DNA of 64,000 bases from Candidatus Thiosymbion ectosymbiont of Catanema sp. Cochon2018. GTDB lineage: Bacteria > Pseudomonadota > Gammaproteobacteria > Chromatiales > Chromatiaceae. The position numbers and the translations under genes were made by a program. Numbering within the stretch: the first letter of the stretch is position 1; each line of letters begins with the position of its first letter. Below, piece by piece: positions 52,822-62,628 of the stretch. Location of the stretch: the NCBI GenBank assembly GCA_011392765.1, contig WYCW01000004.1:335538-399537 (forward strand), read 5' to 3'. The notes below the pieces were generated by a model, which worked only from the letters and a program-made list of their open reading frames with translations, searched no databases and was not told where the DNA came from.

Positions 52822-53808
52822 TTAAGGCCCCGCTTTTTCGGCGACCAGTTCGGCCTTCTTGACCGTCACTTCGGCCTGTCTGATCGAGGCGATATCGATC
52901 ATCTTACCATCCAGCGTCACGGCGCCCGCTCCCGTTTGTTCGGCCTGCTCCAGGGCTTCCAGGATGCGGCGCGCCTGCGCCACCTCGTCGGCGGAGGGTT
53001 TGAACAGTTCGTTCGCTAACTCTACCTGGCTGGGGTGGATCGCCATCTTGCCTTCACAGCCCAGGGTGCGCGCCCGTTTCGCGCTCGCCAGCCAGCCATC
53101 CGGGTCCTTGATGTCGGCGAAGGGCCCGTCGATCGGGCGCAACCCCTCGGCACGTGCCGCCGCCACCACACGCGCCAGGGGATAGTGCCACATGTCACCC
53201 CAGTGTAGCCGGCGGTGGCCCTGGCTATCTGCGTCCGTCAATACGTGGTAATCGGGGTTGGGTCCGCCGATTGTTCTAGTCTGCATCCCCGCGGCCGCGG
53301 CGTAGTCGGCGGAGCCGAAAATAATACTTTCGTTGCGGGGTGAAGCGGCGGCGATTTCGCCGATGTTTTGGAGCCCCAGGGGGGTCTCGACGAGCAATTC
53401 GATGCCGATCCGCTTTTTGATGCCCTTGGCCTGTTCGATCTGGGTGAGCAGCATATCCACCGCATAGATGTCCGCCGCGCAGCCTACCTTAGGGACCAGA
53501 ATCAAGTCGAGACGGCTGCCGGCCTGTTCCACCACGTCCACTACATCCCGATACATGTAGTGGGTATCCAGGCCGTTGATCCGCACCGAAACACTTTTAC
53601 TACGGAAATCCAGGTCATTCAGGGCGGCGATCACATCCTTGCGCGCCTGCGCCTTCTGGTCCGGCGGGACCGAATCTTCCAGGTCGAAAAATATCACGTC
53701 CGCCGCGCCGGCCGCTGCCTTTTCGAAAAACTTCGGTTTAGAGCCGGGCACGGCAAGTGTACTGCGGTTCAGACGTGGGGTGCGGACGGGGATGGTCTTA
53801 AAACTCAC
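52822..53808 (-). CDS. Second malyl-CoA lyase-type protein (Mcl1-like)
   Basis: 328 residues. HpcH/HpaI family: LAVPGSKPKFFEKAAAGAAD, VIFFDLEDSVPPDQKAQARK, SVSVRINGLDTHYMYRDVVD, LILVPKVGCAADIYAVDMLL, IIFGSADYAAAAGMQTRTIG and EGKMAIHPSQVELANELF closely follow the Rhodobacter Mcl1 layout, so it is a different subtype from the gene at 49746. L-malyl-CoA and beta-methylmalyl-CoA are likely substrates. GTG start at VSFKTIPV chosen, with AGGAG ten bases upstream; the longer frame has no family similarity before it. Two lyases in 8 kb suggests a division of labour. Confidence 0.82.
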   Translation of the reverse strand: MSFKTIPVRTPRLNRSTLAVPGSKPKFFEKAAAGAADVIFFDLEDSVPPDQKAQARKDVIAALNDLDFRSKSVSVRINGLDTHYMYRDVVDVVEQAGSRLDLILVPKVGCAADIYAVDMLLTQIEQAKGIKKRIGIELLVETPLGLQNIGEIAAASPRNESIIFGSADYAAAAGMQTRTIGGPNPDYHVLTDADSQGHRRLHWGDMWHYPLARVVAAARAEGLRPIDGPFADIKDPDGWLASAKRARTLGCEGKMAIHPSQVELANELFKPSADEVAQARRILEALEQAEQTGAGAVTLDGKMIDIASIRQAEVTVKKAELVAEKAGP

Positions 53809-54340
53809 GGTAGGCAATCTCCTGGTCGGTGGTGGAATTGTGTCGTTCGCTGAAGGCTCGCGGACAATGCAGGATTGGGAAAGGGACAAGCGGCTGCCCC
53901 TGTAACTCGGACCGCCTGCAAAGAAAACTACGAATCACGCGAATCGGAGCGAAAAAGATTCCTCTCTTCGGTTCGGGATGACAATTTTGCGGGAATTCAC
54001 GTGATTCGTCGTTTTTCTCTTTTTTGCCGACCGGTAACGCTTGACTCAATAGCATTGGGCCACATGGTGCTTCGAACTGACCGGTGGCCGAGCCAAGATC
54101 AATGCAGCGAAGCGGCCGCTCTTGGATGGATAGCCCCTGTTAGGGCATTCCGGGCCTCCTGCGGCAGGTCCAAGGGCACAAAATAGGCCGCTGGATAGAG
54201 ATAGTTATTCGATCCTCTCTCTCCGACCTCCTCTCAAAGGGAAAGGAGGAGCATTGATCTTTTCCTGAGCTATTTCGGGTGCAGCAAGAGTCAGCTGAGC
54301 CCGGCCCTTTTTCTCCAGGCATATACTGCCGTGGCACTGG
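53809..54340. other. Intergenic region with an ACTACGAATC palindrome
   Basis: 53926-54017 is the palindromic repeat, followed by its partner word GACCGGTAACGCTTGA. 54215-54250 is a CCTCTCAAAGGGAAAGGAGG palindrome. No gene. Confidence 0.55.
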
Positions 54341-54568
54341 CTACTTGGTGAGTTCAGGCACATGCTCTTCTTCGTAACGTTCGATCAGCACCCCCACAAT
54401 CTCCATCAGTGAAGCCAGGAGGTGCGACTCGTCTTCTCCGACTTCATCGGTCAAACTGTCGAGGAATATAACCAGCCGCTCGTACTCTTCCTCCGTGTGC
54501 GGCACGTAAATCATTCTGGCCATCGGTGGCCAAGCGTTGAGTACCTTGTTAACTTCGATATTTTGCAT
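54341..54568 (-). CDS. higA: HigA-type antitoxin, partner of HigB
   Basis: 75 residues. EYERLVIFLDSLTDEVGEDE and SHLLASLMEIVGVLIERYEE are the short, HTH-poor HigA partner form. It lies two bases after the higB stop. Start at MQNIEVNK with GGAAGGAG upstream. The type II toxin-antitoxin pair regulates itself. Confidence 0.82.
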   Translation of the reverse strand: MQNIEVNKVLNAWPPMARMIYVPHTEEEYERLVIFLDSLTDEVGEDESHLLASLMEIVGVLIERYEEEHVPELTK

Positions 54569-54570
54569 AC

Positions 54571-54858
54571 CTACTCCTTCCACTTCCCCTGATCGTACTC
54601 CGCGTGTGTGAGTACCGCCCGGATGTAGAGCCTGCAACGATTGTAATGAATAGCTGCGATCAAGCGCACTTTGTTCCCGCCGATGTTGAAGACGGTCAGC
54701 TTTCCGACCTGATCGGCGGAAGGAAAACGCGTACGCAGCTCCGCAAAAGAGCTAAAGTTGTGTTGCTTCACCCCTTTGTACCAATGAGCTAATGCCGCTC
54801 GGGTCTCCGGGTACTTGTCGGCGAACATGTTGAGGCGTTTGCGTGTAATTACGTGCAT
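54571..54858 (-). CDS. higB: HigB-family toxin (mRNA interferase)
   Basis: 95 residues. MHVITRKRLNMFADKYPETR, AALAHWYKGVKQHNFSSFAE, FNIGGNKVRLIAAIHYNRCR and RAVLTHAEYDQGKW are the HigB_toxin pattern from end to end. Toxin-first order is typical for higBA. Confidence 0.9.
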   Translation of the reverse strand: MHVITRKRLNMFADKYPETRAALAHWYKGVKQHNFSSFAELRTRFPSADQVGKLTVFNIGGNKVRLIAAIHYNRCRLYIRAVLTHAEYDQGKWKE

Positions 54859-55032
54859 GTCCGTATTAACGCCTCTTGCCCTAACCGAATGGAAACATTG
54901 AATTAAAGGCGTGATTATAATTTAAAGTCAACGCAGTAATGGTCGGGATTATAATCACGATAATATGAGCCCACGTTCTAGATAGCATTGTTTCGTTTAA
55001 CGTTACCGATCAGCGGCCGAAGGTTCGGGTGA

Positions 55033-55575
55033 TTATTTTCGTTTAAAGCTATTAAGTACTTTCTCATTTCCGACTCCAACCTCATCATTGAGGAAAAGAA
55101 AAAATTTCTTAACGGCTGTTTTTAGTTCGCTTTCAGTAGCATCTCCGACTTTGCTTAGATACCATTTTCGAAAGTAACTGTTTGCCATGCCAACGGTGAT
55201 ATCATCCATCTTTTTTAAATCACAATCAGAACATAAAAAATCTATTAAGAGGCCGACTATTGCCACCTGTTTATTTACCGTCCTGGAGGACAGATTGCGA
55301 GACAAATGTTCTTTGAATTTTGATTGCAGATATTCCAAATAATTCCGACATTCTCTATCGTTATCAAAATATCTGCCATTATGATTTATGGGCAAATATT
55401 TATTACTATTCGGACTTGAGTTCTTGTTTGTCCTGTCTGATTTTTTCTTTAATCGTTCTCTTGTTTCCTTTAAGTCGGATAATAACCTTAGCGTAAACTC
55501 CATCAACTGTTCATGTGTCAAATCCGAAAGACTTGATTCATTGATTTGTTTCAAATCATGATCAGTTAAATTCAC
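55033..55575 (-). CDS. IS66-leader / integrase core-binding-like fusion protein
   Basis: 180 residues, AT-rich codons. Residues 10-58 (SLSDLTHEQLMEFTLRLLSD, KETRERLKKKSDRTNKNSSP) look like the N-terminal leader of IS66-type transposases. Residues about 75-170 (CRNYLEYLQSKFKEHLSRNL, NKQVAIVGLLIDFLCSDCDL, SYFRKWYLSKVGDATESELK) resemble the SAM-like core-binding domain of tyrosine recombinases, without the catalytic domain. The two halves are joined in one frame without a visible break. The protein is probably not an active recombinase. Family calls are tentative. Confidence 0.55.
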   Translation of the reverse strand: MNLTDHDLKQINESSLSDLTHEQLMEFTLRLLSDLKETRERLKKKSDRTNKNSSPNSNKYLPINHNGRYFDNDRECRNYLEYLQSKFKEHLSRNLSSRTVNKQVAIVGLLIDFLCSDCDLKKMDDITVGMANSYFRKWYLSKVGDATESELKTAVKKFFLFLNDEVGVGNEKVLNSFKRK

Positions 55576-55685
55576 GACATCAAAACCCTTTGTTGGTGTA
55601 TTTGAGTTTAGGGCACTTTGAAAAAGCAGTGCTGTACCAGGGCATCCCTGCCCTATCTGAGCACCTCGGATTTTCCGCGGTGCCC

Positions 55686-58205
55686 TTAAGCAGACTGATT
55701 GGAAGGCTCGGGCGCGATAGGCTTGAGCTTCCAGATGTCCCGATTGTAATCGGCGATGGTACGGTCGCTGGAGAAACGGGCGCAGCAGGCCGTGTTGACG
55801 ATGCTCATCCTGGTCCAGCGGTCCCGGTCCCGGAAGGCCTCCGCGGCGCGTTTCTGGGCGTCGATGAAGCCGCGAAAGTCGGCCGCCGTCATCCAGGGAT
55901 CGCCGGGACTACGCATCGAGCCGATGATGGCGTCGAAAATCCCGGGCTCGAATTGATTGAAGTGCGCGCTATCGATCAGCTGCATGACCCGGCTCAGGTC
56001 TTCGTCCTCACGGATGATCCGCTCCGGATCGTAGGCCATGCGGGTGGCTGCAACCTCTACCTCCGTAAGGCCGAAGAGGAAGAAGTTCTCCTCTCCCACT
56101 TCCTCCAGGATTTCCACGTTGGCGCCGTCCAGCGTCCCGATGGTAACCGCCCCGTTCATCATGAATTTCATATTGCCGGTACCCGATGCCTCCTTGCCGG
56201 CGGTCGAGATCTGGGATGAGAGATCGGTGCCCGGCGCAATGATCTCCATTGCCGAAACCCGGTAGTTGGGAAGGAAAGCCACTTTCAACAGATCGCCGAC
56301 CATGGGATCTTCGTTGATGACCTTGGCTACGTTGTTGACGAACTTGATAATCCGCTTGGCGATCCAGTATCCGGGTGCGGCCTTGCCTCCGATGAAGACA
56401 CAACGCGGCGTCCAGTCGTTGGTGTCGCCCCGTTTGATGCGGTCATAGAGATGGATCACATGCAGCACATTGAGTAGCTGGCGCTTGTATTCGTGGATCC
56501 GCTTGACCTGGACGTCGAATAATGCATCGGGATTACACTTCACACCGCAGTCCCACTCGATCATTTCCGCGAAGCGTATTTTGTTGCGGCGTTTGACTGC
56601 TTGCCAGCGCTGCCGGAATGCCTCGTCTTCGGTCTTTTGTTGCAAGCCCTCCAGCTTGGTCAGGTCGGTCTCCCAGCCTTCTCCCAGGGTCTCGGTAAAC
56701 AGCTCGCTCAGGCCCGGATTGGCAAGCGCCAGGAACCGTCGGGGGGTGACGCCGTTGGTCTTGTTGTTGAATTTCTCCGGCCAGAGCTCGTAGAAGTCCC
56801 TGAACAGACCTTCCTTCAGCAACTTGGTGTGCAGTGCCGCGACGCCGTTGACCGAGAAGCTGCCCACGATGGCCAGGTGCGCCATGCGTACCTGGGGATC
56901 CACGCCCTCCTCGATAATCGACATCCGCGACTGGCGTCCGGTGTCTCCCGGCCAGCGATTGGCCACCTCGGACAGAAAGCGCGCATTGATCTCGAAGATG
57001 ATGTCCAAGACCCGCGGCAGCAGCTCGCGAAAGGTGCGCACCGGCCAGCGTTCCAGCGCCTCGGGCAACAGGGTATGGTTGGTGTAGGCCATGCAGCGGG
57101 TGGTGATCGCCCACGCCTGGTCCCACCCCATGCCGCGCCCATCCATCAGCAGACGCATCAGCTCGGCGACCGCTATCGCCGGGTGGGTGTCGTTGAGCTG
57201 AAAACAGTTCTTTTGTGCAAACGAAGAGAAGTCCTCTCCCTGGTCCCGCAACCACCGTCGCATCACGTCCTGGAGCGCCGCCGACGTCAGGAAATACTGC
57301 TGGCGCAAGCGCAGCTCCTTGCCGCTCTCGCTGGCATCGTTCGGATACAGGACCTTGCTGATGTTTTCCGCATGCATGCGCCCTGCTACGGCTTCCACAT
57401 AATGGCCGGCATTGAACTGCGCCAGGTCGAACTCCTCGACTGCGACCGCCTTCCAGACGCGGAGCGTGTTGACCGTTTCATTGCGAAATCCCGGGATCGG
57501 GATGTCATAGGGCACTGCCAACACATCGTCGGTGTCCACCCAGCGCACCCGGAAACCCTGGTCGCCTTCCTGGTCGTGCTGCACCCGACCCCGAAACTTG
57601 ATGCGCTGAATGAACTCGGTGCGTTCCAGCTCCCAGGGGTTGCCGCAGGCCAGCCAGTGATCGGGTTGCTCCACCTGATCACCATGCTCGATCCGCTGCT
57701 TGAAAATCCCGTATTCATAGCGAATACAATGGCCCATCACCGGCAACTGCAAGGTGGCACAGCTATCCAGGAAGCAGGCTGCCAGCCGTCCCAGGCCCCC
57801 ATTGCCCAGACCGGCGTCGCTCTCGACCTCCATCACCTTCTCGAGCTTGAACCCCAGGGCAGCTACTGCTTTGTCCACTTCCTCCCGGATGCCCAGATTA
57901 AGCAAGGTATTGTCGAGGCTACGCCCCATCAAAAACTCCAACGACAGATACTGGGTGCGCCTGCATTCTTTGGCCTGATAGGAATAGTGGGTACTCTTCC
58001 AGCATTCCATCAGTCGGTCCCGCAGGGCGATGACCAAGGCTTCGTATACATGGTGGTCGGAGACCGAGTGCTTGTCACAACCCAGGGTATGATTGAAATG
58101 ACGTCGAATATCGGCAACGATGCTGGGCGCGTCCATCCCCAACTCATGTTCGGTAATCAGCAACGGCTCGGGCAGAGGGATTCGGTTCTTCTTGTCTTCG
58201 GCCAT
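55686..58205 (-). CDS. glgP: Glycogen/starch phosphorylase
   Basis: 839 residues, normal length. Releases glucose 1-phosphate from glycogen. N-terminal EALVIALRDRLMECWKSTHY, active-site region LGNGGLGRLAACFLDS, HLAIVGSFSVNGVAALHTKL, KRIHEYKRQLLNVLHVIHLY and the PLP-binding EASGTGNMKFMMNGAVTIGT with its lysine. Start at MAEDKKNR with GAGAGGAA seven bases upstream; the ATG ten codons earlier lies across that site. It stands alone here; no other glg gene is in the window. It would mobilise stored carbon in the dark or under anoxia. Confidence 0.96.
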   Translation of the reverse strand: MAEDKKNRIPLPEPLLITEHELGMDAPSIVADIRRHFNHTLGCDKHSVSDHHVYEALVIALRDRLMECWKSTHYSYQAKECRRTQYLSLEFLMGRSLDNTLLNLGIREEVDKAVAALGFKLEKVMEVESDAGLGNGGLGRLAACFLDSCATLQLPVMGHCIRYEYGIFKQRIEHGDQVEQPDHWLACGNPWELERTEFIQRIKFRGRVQHDQEGDQGFRVRWVDTDDVLAVPYDIPIPGFRNETVNTLRVWKAVAVEEFDLAQFNAGHYVEAVAGRMHAENISKVLYPNDASESGKELRLRQQYFLTSAALQDVMRRWLRDQGEDFSSFAQKNCFQLNDTHPAIAVAELMRLLMDGRGMGWDQAWAITTRCMAYTNHTLLPEALERWPVRTFRELLPRVLDIIFEINARFLSEVANRWPGDTGRQSRMSIIEEGVDPQVRMAHLAIVGSFSVNGVAALHTKLLKEGLFRDFYELWPEKFNNKTNGVTPRRFLALANPGLSELFTETLGEGWETDLTKLEGLQQKTEDEAFRQRWQAVKRRNKIRFAEMIEWDCGVKCNPDALFDVQVKRIHEYKRQLLNVLHVIHLYDRIKRGDTNDWTPRCVFIGGKAAPGYWIAKRIIKFVNNVAKVINEDPMVGDLLKVAFLPNYRVSAMEIIAPGTDLSSQISTAGKEASGTGNMKFMMNGAVTIGTLDGANVEILEEVGEENFFLFGLTEVEVAATRMAYDPERIIREDEDLSRVMQLIDSAHFNQFEPGIFDAIIGSMRSPGDPWMTAADFRGFIDAQKRAAEAFRDRDRWTRMSIVNTACCARFSSDRTIADYNRDIWKLKPIAPEPSNQSA

Positions 58206-58373
58206 CTGGCATTCCTCTCTGGTGTTTTTAGGCATTTTTATATTTTCCAGCGGTTTTTCAGATCCCTGCAGGCATCCTGATGGAACCCGAGGCGAAGTCC
58301 AGCCGCGCCGGAGATGGATGTCCGATGTTAGCCGCGACGATGGCGATGGGCAAGGCTACTTGCTATACTGCTA
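58206..58373. other. Spacer upstream of glgP
   Basis: Unique DNA with GATGTTAGCCGCGACGATGG, a word that recurs near 61246. No gene. Confidence 0.4.
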
Positions 58374-58470
58374 CATGGTACAATCTGTGCATTTCACTCC
58401 CTCTCCCTCCGGGAGAGGGTAGGGGTGAGGGGGAAATTCAAAAGCTCGGATTGTGCCGTGTGGCAGTATA
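58374..58470. mobile_element. 97-bp foldback element, TATACTG ends, second copy
   Basis: Same family as 39970-40075, with a slightly diverged left arm. It ends two bases before the stop codon of the ATPase pseudogene. Confidence 0.8.
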
Positions 58471-58472
58471 CT

Positions 58473-59821
58473 TCACATCCCCCACACCCCGATCCGGTGT
58501 TTTTTATACTGTTCCTGTCGAACCAGAACCTTCTCTTCCCAGGGTACCGCCGGGGTGCGATCGAAGATGACCAGATGGCCCTCCTCGGTACCGACCCGGT
58601 CCATATAATCGGCAGTCTGAGAAAGGCCCTCCGCGATCGTCGCGTCCAGGGATTTGTGCAGGATCTTGAGCTCGATGACCACCCGTTGGACCGGGCCGTG
58701 GAAACCTTGGCTTTCATCCAGCGGCCACTGCACCAACAGGTCGGTGCGACGTCTCCCCAGCCCGTACTCGCGGTCGATCCGTCCGCCGCTGTTGACGATG
58801 CGCTGTAGGAACGATTGCATCAATAATTGCGGACCGGCCTCTTGTAGTCAACCGTTCGATCAGATCTCGCCGTTTTCCCGAAAGAGTGCTGGAAACCATC
58901 CAGCAGCTTGAAATCAAGCGTCCGTCCCGGTCCATACCAGACGGTCTCCTGCGGATCGGGTCTGGGTAATCCAGGTCAAGCACGTGGATGATCTCCCGGT
59001 AGATGGGTTGGCGATCTCGACCTGGGGCGGGTGCGATCAGTCCCAAGTCCTGCCAAGCTGGTCGTCTTCGCTGGGCAGCATTGCTCGGGCTCGATAGCGC
59101 CGCTCAATAGCTCGCTGATAATCGATTACCCGTGGCTCCCGCAACTTGTCCGGTCAGTTGGTCGAGATGGGTATCCGCCGATGAGTCGAGTCGGCATGTC
59201 GTTAGGGTGATGGGGGTGCGGTCCGGCCTCTCCCTGAAACAGCCTCGTAGCCGAGGGCATTGACTAGCCAGGCTGGCCGCCGGTCCGCGGAACTCGACTA
59301 CCCCGGTCTCGAAGACTTGCCGGTCGCCTCGGTGTGTTGGGCATAGAGGGTGGCGACATCTTCGTGGCTGAAGTTCCCCAAGCGCAGGGATTTGGATTTG
59401 ATGTTGAAGGCACTGCCGCCGGTGATGACGGTTGTCGCCGTTGTGGATGCGGTAATCCTACATCCGCACGGAGCACGGTCTGCGGAAGGCCCAGGACGAT
59501 CCCGGTGGCCCGGATCTGGCGCAGCAGGGAAATCAATGTATCCCCACCATATCCACCTCGTCCAGCAGTAGGACGATGACGGTCGTTCTCTGACCAGCGG
59601 GAGAGCACCCTAGAGCACCATGGGGATTATCGCAACAGGTCTCCGACCTCCCGTGGTCGCTCACCCATAACGGCGGGCGTTTCGGCAATCCCGCTGACAA
59701 TCGTGCGCATCCGCTACCACATCCCGCGCGCTGCCGGGCCGGCTCGGAGGTTACATAGGGCCGTATAGTCTGCCTCCGCGTTAGGGATTGTTCCATCAAG
59801 GCCAGCGGGCAGCTAGTTTTC
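58473..59821 (-). pseudogene. Decayed paralogue of the AAA ATPase-nuclease
   Basis: The nuclease end (58473-58840) is intact and reads RRTDLLVQWPLDESQGFHGP, VIELKILHKSLDATIAEGLS and ends IGVWGM. From there towards 59821 similarity to the gene at 38329-39923 continues in pieces with many single-base losses (for example at 58858, 59140, 59440 and 59600). The Walker A region is missing. It ends next to a truncated CYTH-like gene. It still shows which base the other copy lost. Confidence 0.87.
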
Positions 59822-60037
59822 TCGTAGACGATGATCTGCGGTGTCGTAGAACCTGACAGTTCTTTGCTTTTCTACCTGATCGAGACTACCGTCAGTGTCA
59901 AAAACGATATCTTGAATTGAATCTTCGAAAACGCGCCAAAAATCTTTGGCCCGCTCGGGAAGATCGTTTTGCAAGCCAACGAAGCGCTCTTTCTTGAGCA
60001 TAACCTTGTACTCACGAGAGACTATATTCTGTTTCAT
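59813..60037 (-). pseudogene. N-terminal fragment of a CYTH-like gene
   Basis: MKQNIVSREYKVMLKKERFV and KQRTVRFYDTADHRLREN resemble the start of CYTH (triphosphate tunnel) proteins, with a YDT-x-x-x-RLR word. The frame runs into the ATPase pseudogene after about 70 residues. GGAG precedes the ATG by six bases. A full CYTH protein would be twice as long or more. Identification is tentative. Confidence 0.45.
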
Positions 60038-60193
60038 CGTTTTCTCCATGCTGAGTAATTACGGCGATCACGCATGACAGCGAGAAAAACCGCCGACCAG
60101 TTTTCCGGACTGCACACTGCACACAGACAGGTTCCACCACCCCTCCGGATGCCCCTATCCCGTTTGAATCGTCCGAGATAGGGCTCCCGATTA

Positions 60194-61129
60194 TCAGGCG
60201 GTCAGCATGCGAGCATCCTCGATGGCCTTGTCGATGGCGTCGCTGTGAATGATCTTCGCCCCCTTGGGAACGGCCTTTCTGGCAAGCCCAAACAGCACCT
60301 TACCCGGACCGACCTCGAAAAAGGTATCACACCCTTCGGCAACGGCCGTCGCCAGGGTATCGGTCCACAGGACGGGACTGTCGATTTGCTTGATCAAGTT
60401 GTCGATGGTATAGGGTTGAGCCGGTTGCCCGGTCAGATTGGCGATGACCAGGTGCTCGGTGGGGTTCAGTGGCGTGTCTTCCAGCTTGGGAGCCATTTCT
60501 TCCCGCGCCGGCACCATCAGGCTGGAGTGGAAGGGGGCGGACACCGGCAGCGGTGTGCAGCGGATTTTTTCCGCGCCGAGGGTCTTGGTGAGGGTCTCCA
60601 CGGCCGCTTTATGTCCCGAGACGATCTGTTGCTGGGGACCGTTGAAGTTGACGACCTCGACGGTGCCGAGACCCGTATCTACCGCCTTGCATTTCTCGAT
60701 CAGCGTTTCCGGGCCCAAACCGATTACTGCGGCCATGGCACCGGTTCCTTCCGGAACGGCCCTTTGCATGGCTTGACCACGCATCCTCACGAGATTGACC
60801 GCCCGCGCAAAATCGAGCTTACCGGCTGCGACCAGGGCTGAATACTCACCCAGGCTGTGGCCCGCAAACAAGGTGGGACGCAAGTCCGTTTCGCTCGTCA
60901 GTACCCGCCAGACGGCAATACTGGTGGTAAGAATGGCCGGTTGTTGATTGGCGGTTAGTCGCAGCTCCGCTTCTGGACCATCGAAGCACAGGTCACTGAG
61001 CTTGAAATCCAGTACTTCATCGGCATCTGCAAAGGTATTTCGAGCTACCTCGAATCTGTCGCACAGCGCCTTGCCCATGCCGACATATTGAGACCCTTGA
61101 CCGGGGAACATCGCCAAAATATTTGCCAT
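60194..61129 (-). CDS. fabD: Malonyl-CoA:ACP transacylase
   Basis: 311 residues, standard length. Loads malonyl on acyl carrier protein for fatty acid synthesis. ILAMFPGQGSQYVGMGKALC at the start, GHSLGEYSALVAAG with the catalytic serine, LVRMRGQAMQRAVPEGTGAM and the histidine in LPVSAPFHSSLMVPAREEM. The usual fab neighbours (fabH, fabG, acpP) are not next to it; the rrn operon lies upstream and a gene fragment downstream. Confidence 0.96.
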   Translation of the reverse strand: MANILAMFPGQGSQYVGMGKALCDRFEVARNTFADADEVLDFKLSDLCFDGPEAELRLTANQQPAILTTSIAVWRVLTSETDLRPTLFAGHSLGEYSALVAAGKLDFARAVNLVRMRGQAMQRAVPEGTGAMAAVIGLGPETLIEKCKAVDTGLGTVEVVNFNGPQQQIVSGHKAAVETLTKTLGAEKIRCTPLPVSAPFHSSLMVPAREEMAPKLEDTPLNPTEHLVIANLTGQPAQPYTIDNLIKQIDSPVLWTDTLATAVAEGCDTFFEVGPGKVLFGLARKAVPKGAKIIHSDAIDKAIEDARMLTA

Positions 61130-61322
61130 GATTGAATACTCTCAGGTTGAAAACAGGACGCCTGTCGTCCGAACCTATAAGGGTTCAGGTGTGATACGGC
61201 TCCCGGCAATCGACAGCAGCCGTGCGAGGTTCGAGGATTTTTTCGAATGTTAGCCGTGACAATGGCGACGGGCAAGTGAAGTGAATCCGAAAAATCGGAC
61301 AGCTGAAAAGTAATCGATGCCG

Positions 61323-61359
61323 AAAAAAAAACCCTTGTCCGAACAGGACAAGGGTTTCG
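61323..61359 (-). terminator. Rho-independent terminator of the rrn operon
   Basis: On the minus strand AAACCCTTGTCC and GGACAAGGGTTT form a 12-bp stem with a 5-nt loop, ending in a run of nine or so T. It lies about 20 bp after the 5S gene. Confidence 0.88.
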
Positions 61360-61374
61360 TTTCAGCGAATAAGA

Positions 61375-61491
61375 CCCTGGCGGTGACCTACTTTCACATG
61401 GGGAAACCCCACACTATCATCGGCGATACACCATTTCACTTCTGAGTTCGGAATGGGATCAGGTGGTTCCAGTGCTCTGTTGCCGCCAGGA
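61375..61491 (-). rRNA. rrf: 5S ribosomal RNA
   Basis: On the minus strand it starts CCTGGCGGCAACAGAGCACT and contains CCGAACTCAGAAGTGAAA and GATGATAGTGTGGGG, ending CACCGCCAGG. The ends pair as in 5S rRNA. About 117 nt. Confidence 0.95.
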
Positions 61492-61733
61492 AAAAGGAGG
61501 CACCCCAGTTATTCGGCTGGGGCGCCGAATACGGTTATGATCGCTTAAGGCTCCACGGATGCATACTCATGTCAGCACCCAAAGATCTTGGGTGTTATAT
61601 GGTCAAGCCGCACGGTCAATTAGTACGGGTTAGCTTCACACGTTACCGCGCTTCCACCTCCCGCCTATCAACGTCGTCGTCTTCGACGGACCTTCAGGGA
61701 CCTCGAGGGTCCAGCGAGACCTAATCTCGGGAG

Positions 61734-61769
<36 letters not shown>

Positions 61770-61935
61770 TCCGTACATAGCTACCCGGCAGTGCCACTGG
61801 CGTGACAACCGGAACACCAGAGGTACGTCCACTCCGGTCCTCTCGTACTAGGAGCAGCTTCCCTCAAGTCTCGAACGCCCACGGCAGATAGGGACCGAAC
61901 TGTCTCACGACGTTCTAAACCCAGCTCGCGTACCA

Positions 61936-61968
<33 letters not shown>

Positions 61969-61970
61969 GA

Positions 61971-62013
<43 letters not shown>

Positions 62014-62042
62014 ACCGCCGTCGATATGAACTCTTGGGCGGT

Positions 62043-62118
<76 letters not shown>

Positions 62119-62524
62119 ACCTGCTTTCGCACCTGCTCGACTTGTCTGTCTCGCAGTCAAGCACCCTTTTGCCTTTGCACTCAATGCGCGATTTCCGACC
62201 GCGCTGAGGGTACCTTCGTGCTCCTCCGTTACGCTTTGGGAGGAGACCGCCCCAGTCAAACTACCCACCACACACTGTCCCTGATCCGGATCACGGACCG
62301 AGGTTAGAACTCCAAACATACTAGGGTGGTATTTCAAGGATGGCTCCACGACAACTGGCGTTGCCGCTTCAAAGCCTCCCACCTATCCTACACAAGTAGG
62401 CTCAAAGTCCAGTGTGAAGCTGTAGTAAAGGTTCACGGGGTCTTTCCGTCTAGCCGCGGGTACTCGGCATCTTGACCGAGATTTCAATTTCACTGAGTCT
62501 CTGGTGGAGACAGCGTGGCCATCG

Positions 62525-62616
<92 letters not shown>

Positions 62617-62628
62617 GTCAAGAGCTTC

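Noticed and set aside
1000..61374. tRNA genes in intergenic regions
   Set aside because: I looked for cloverleaf arms and TTCRANNC-type T loops in the gaps and saw none that I could support.
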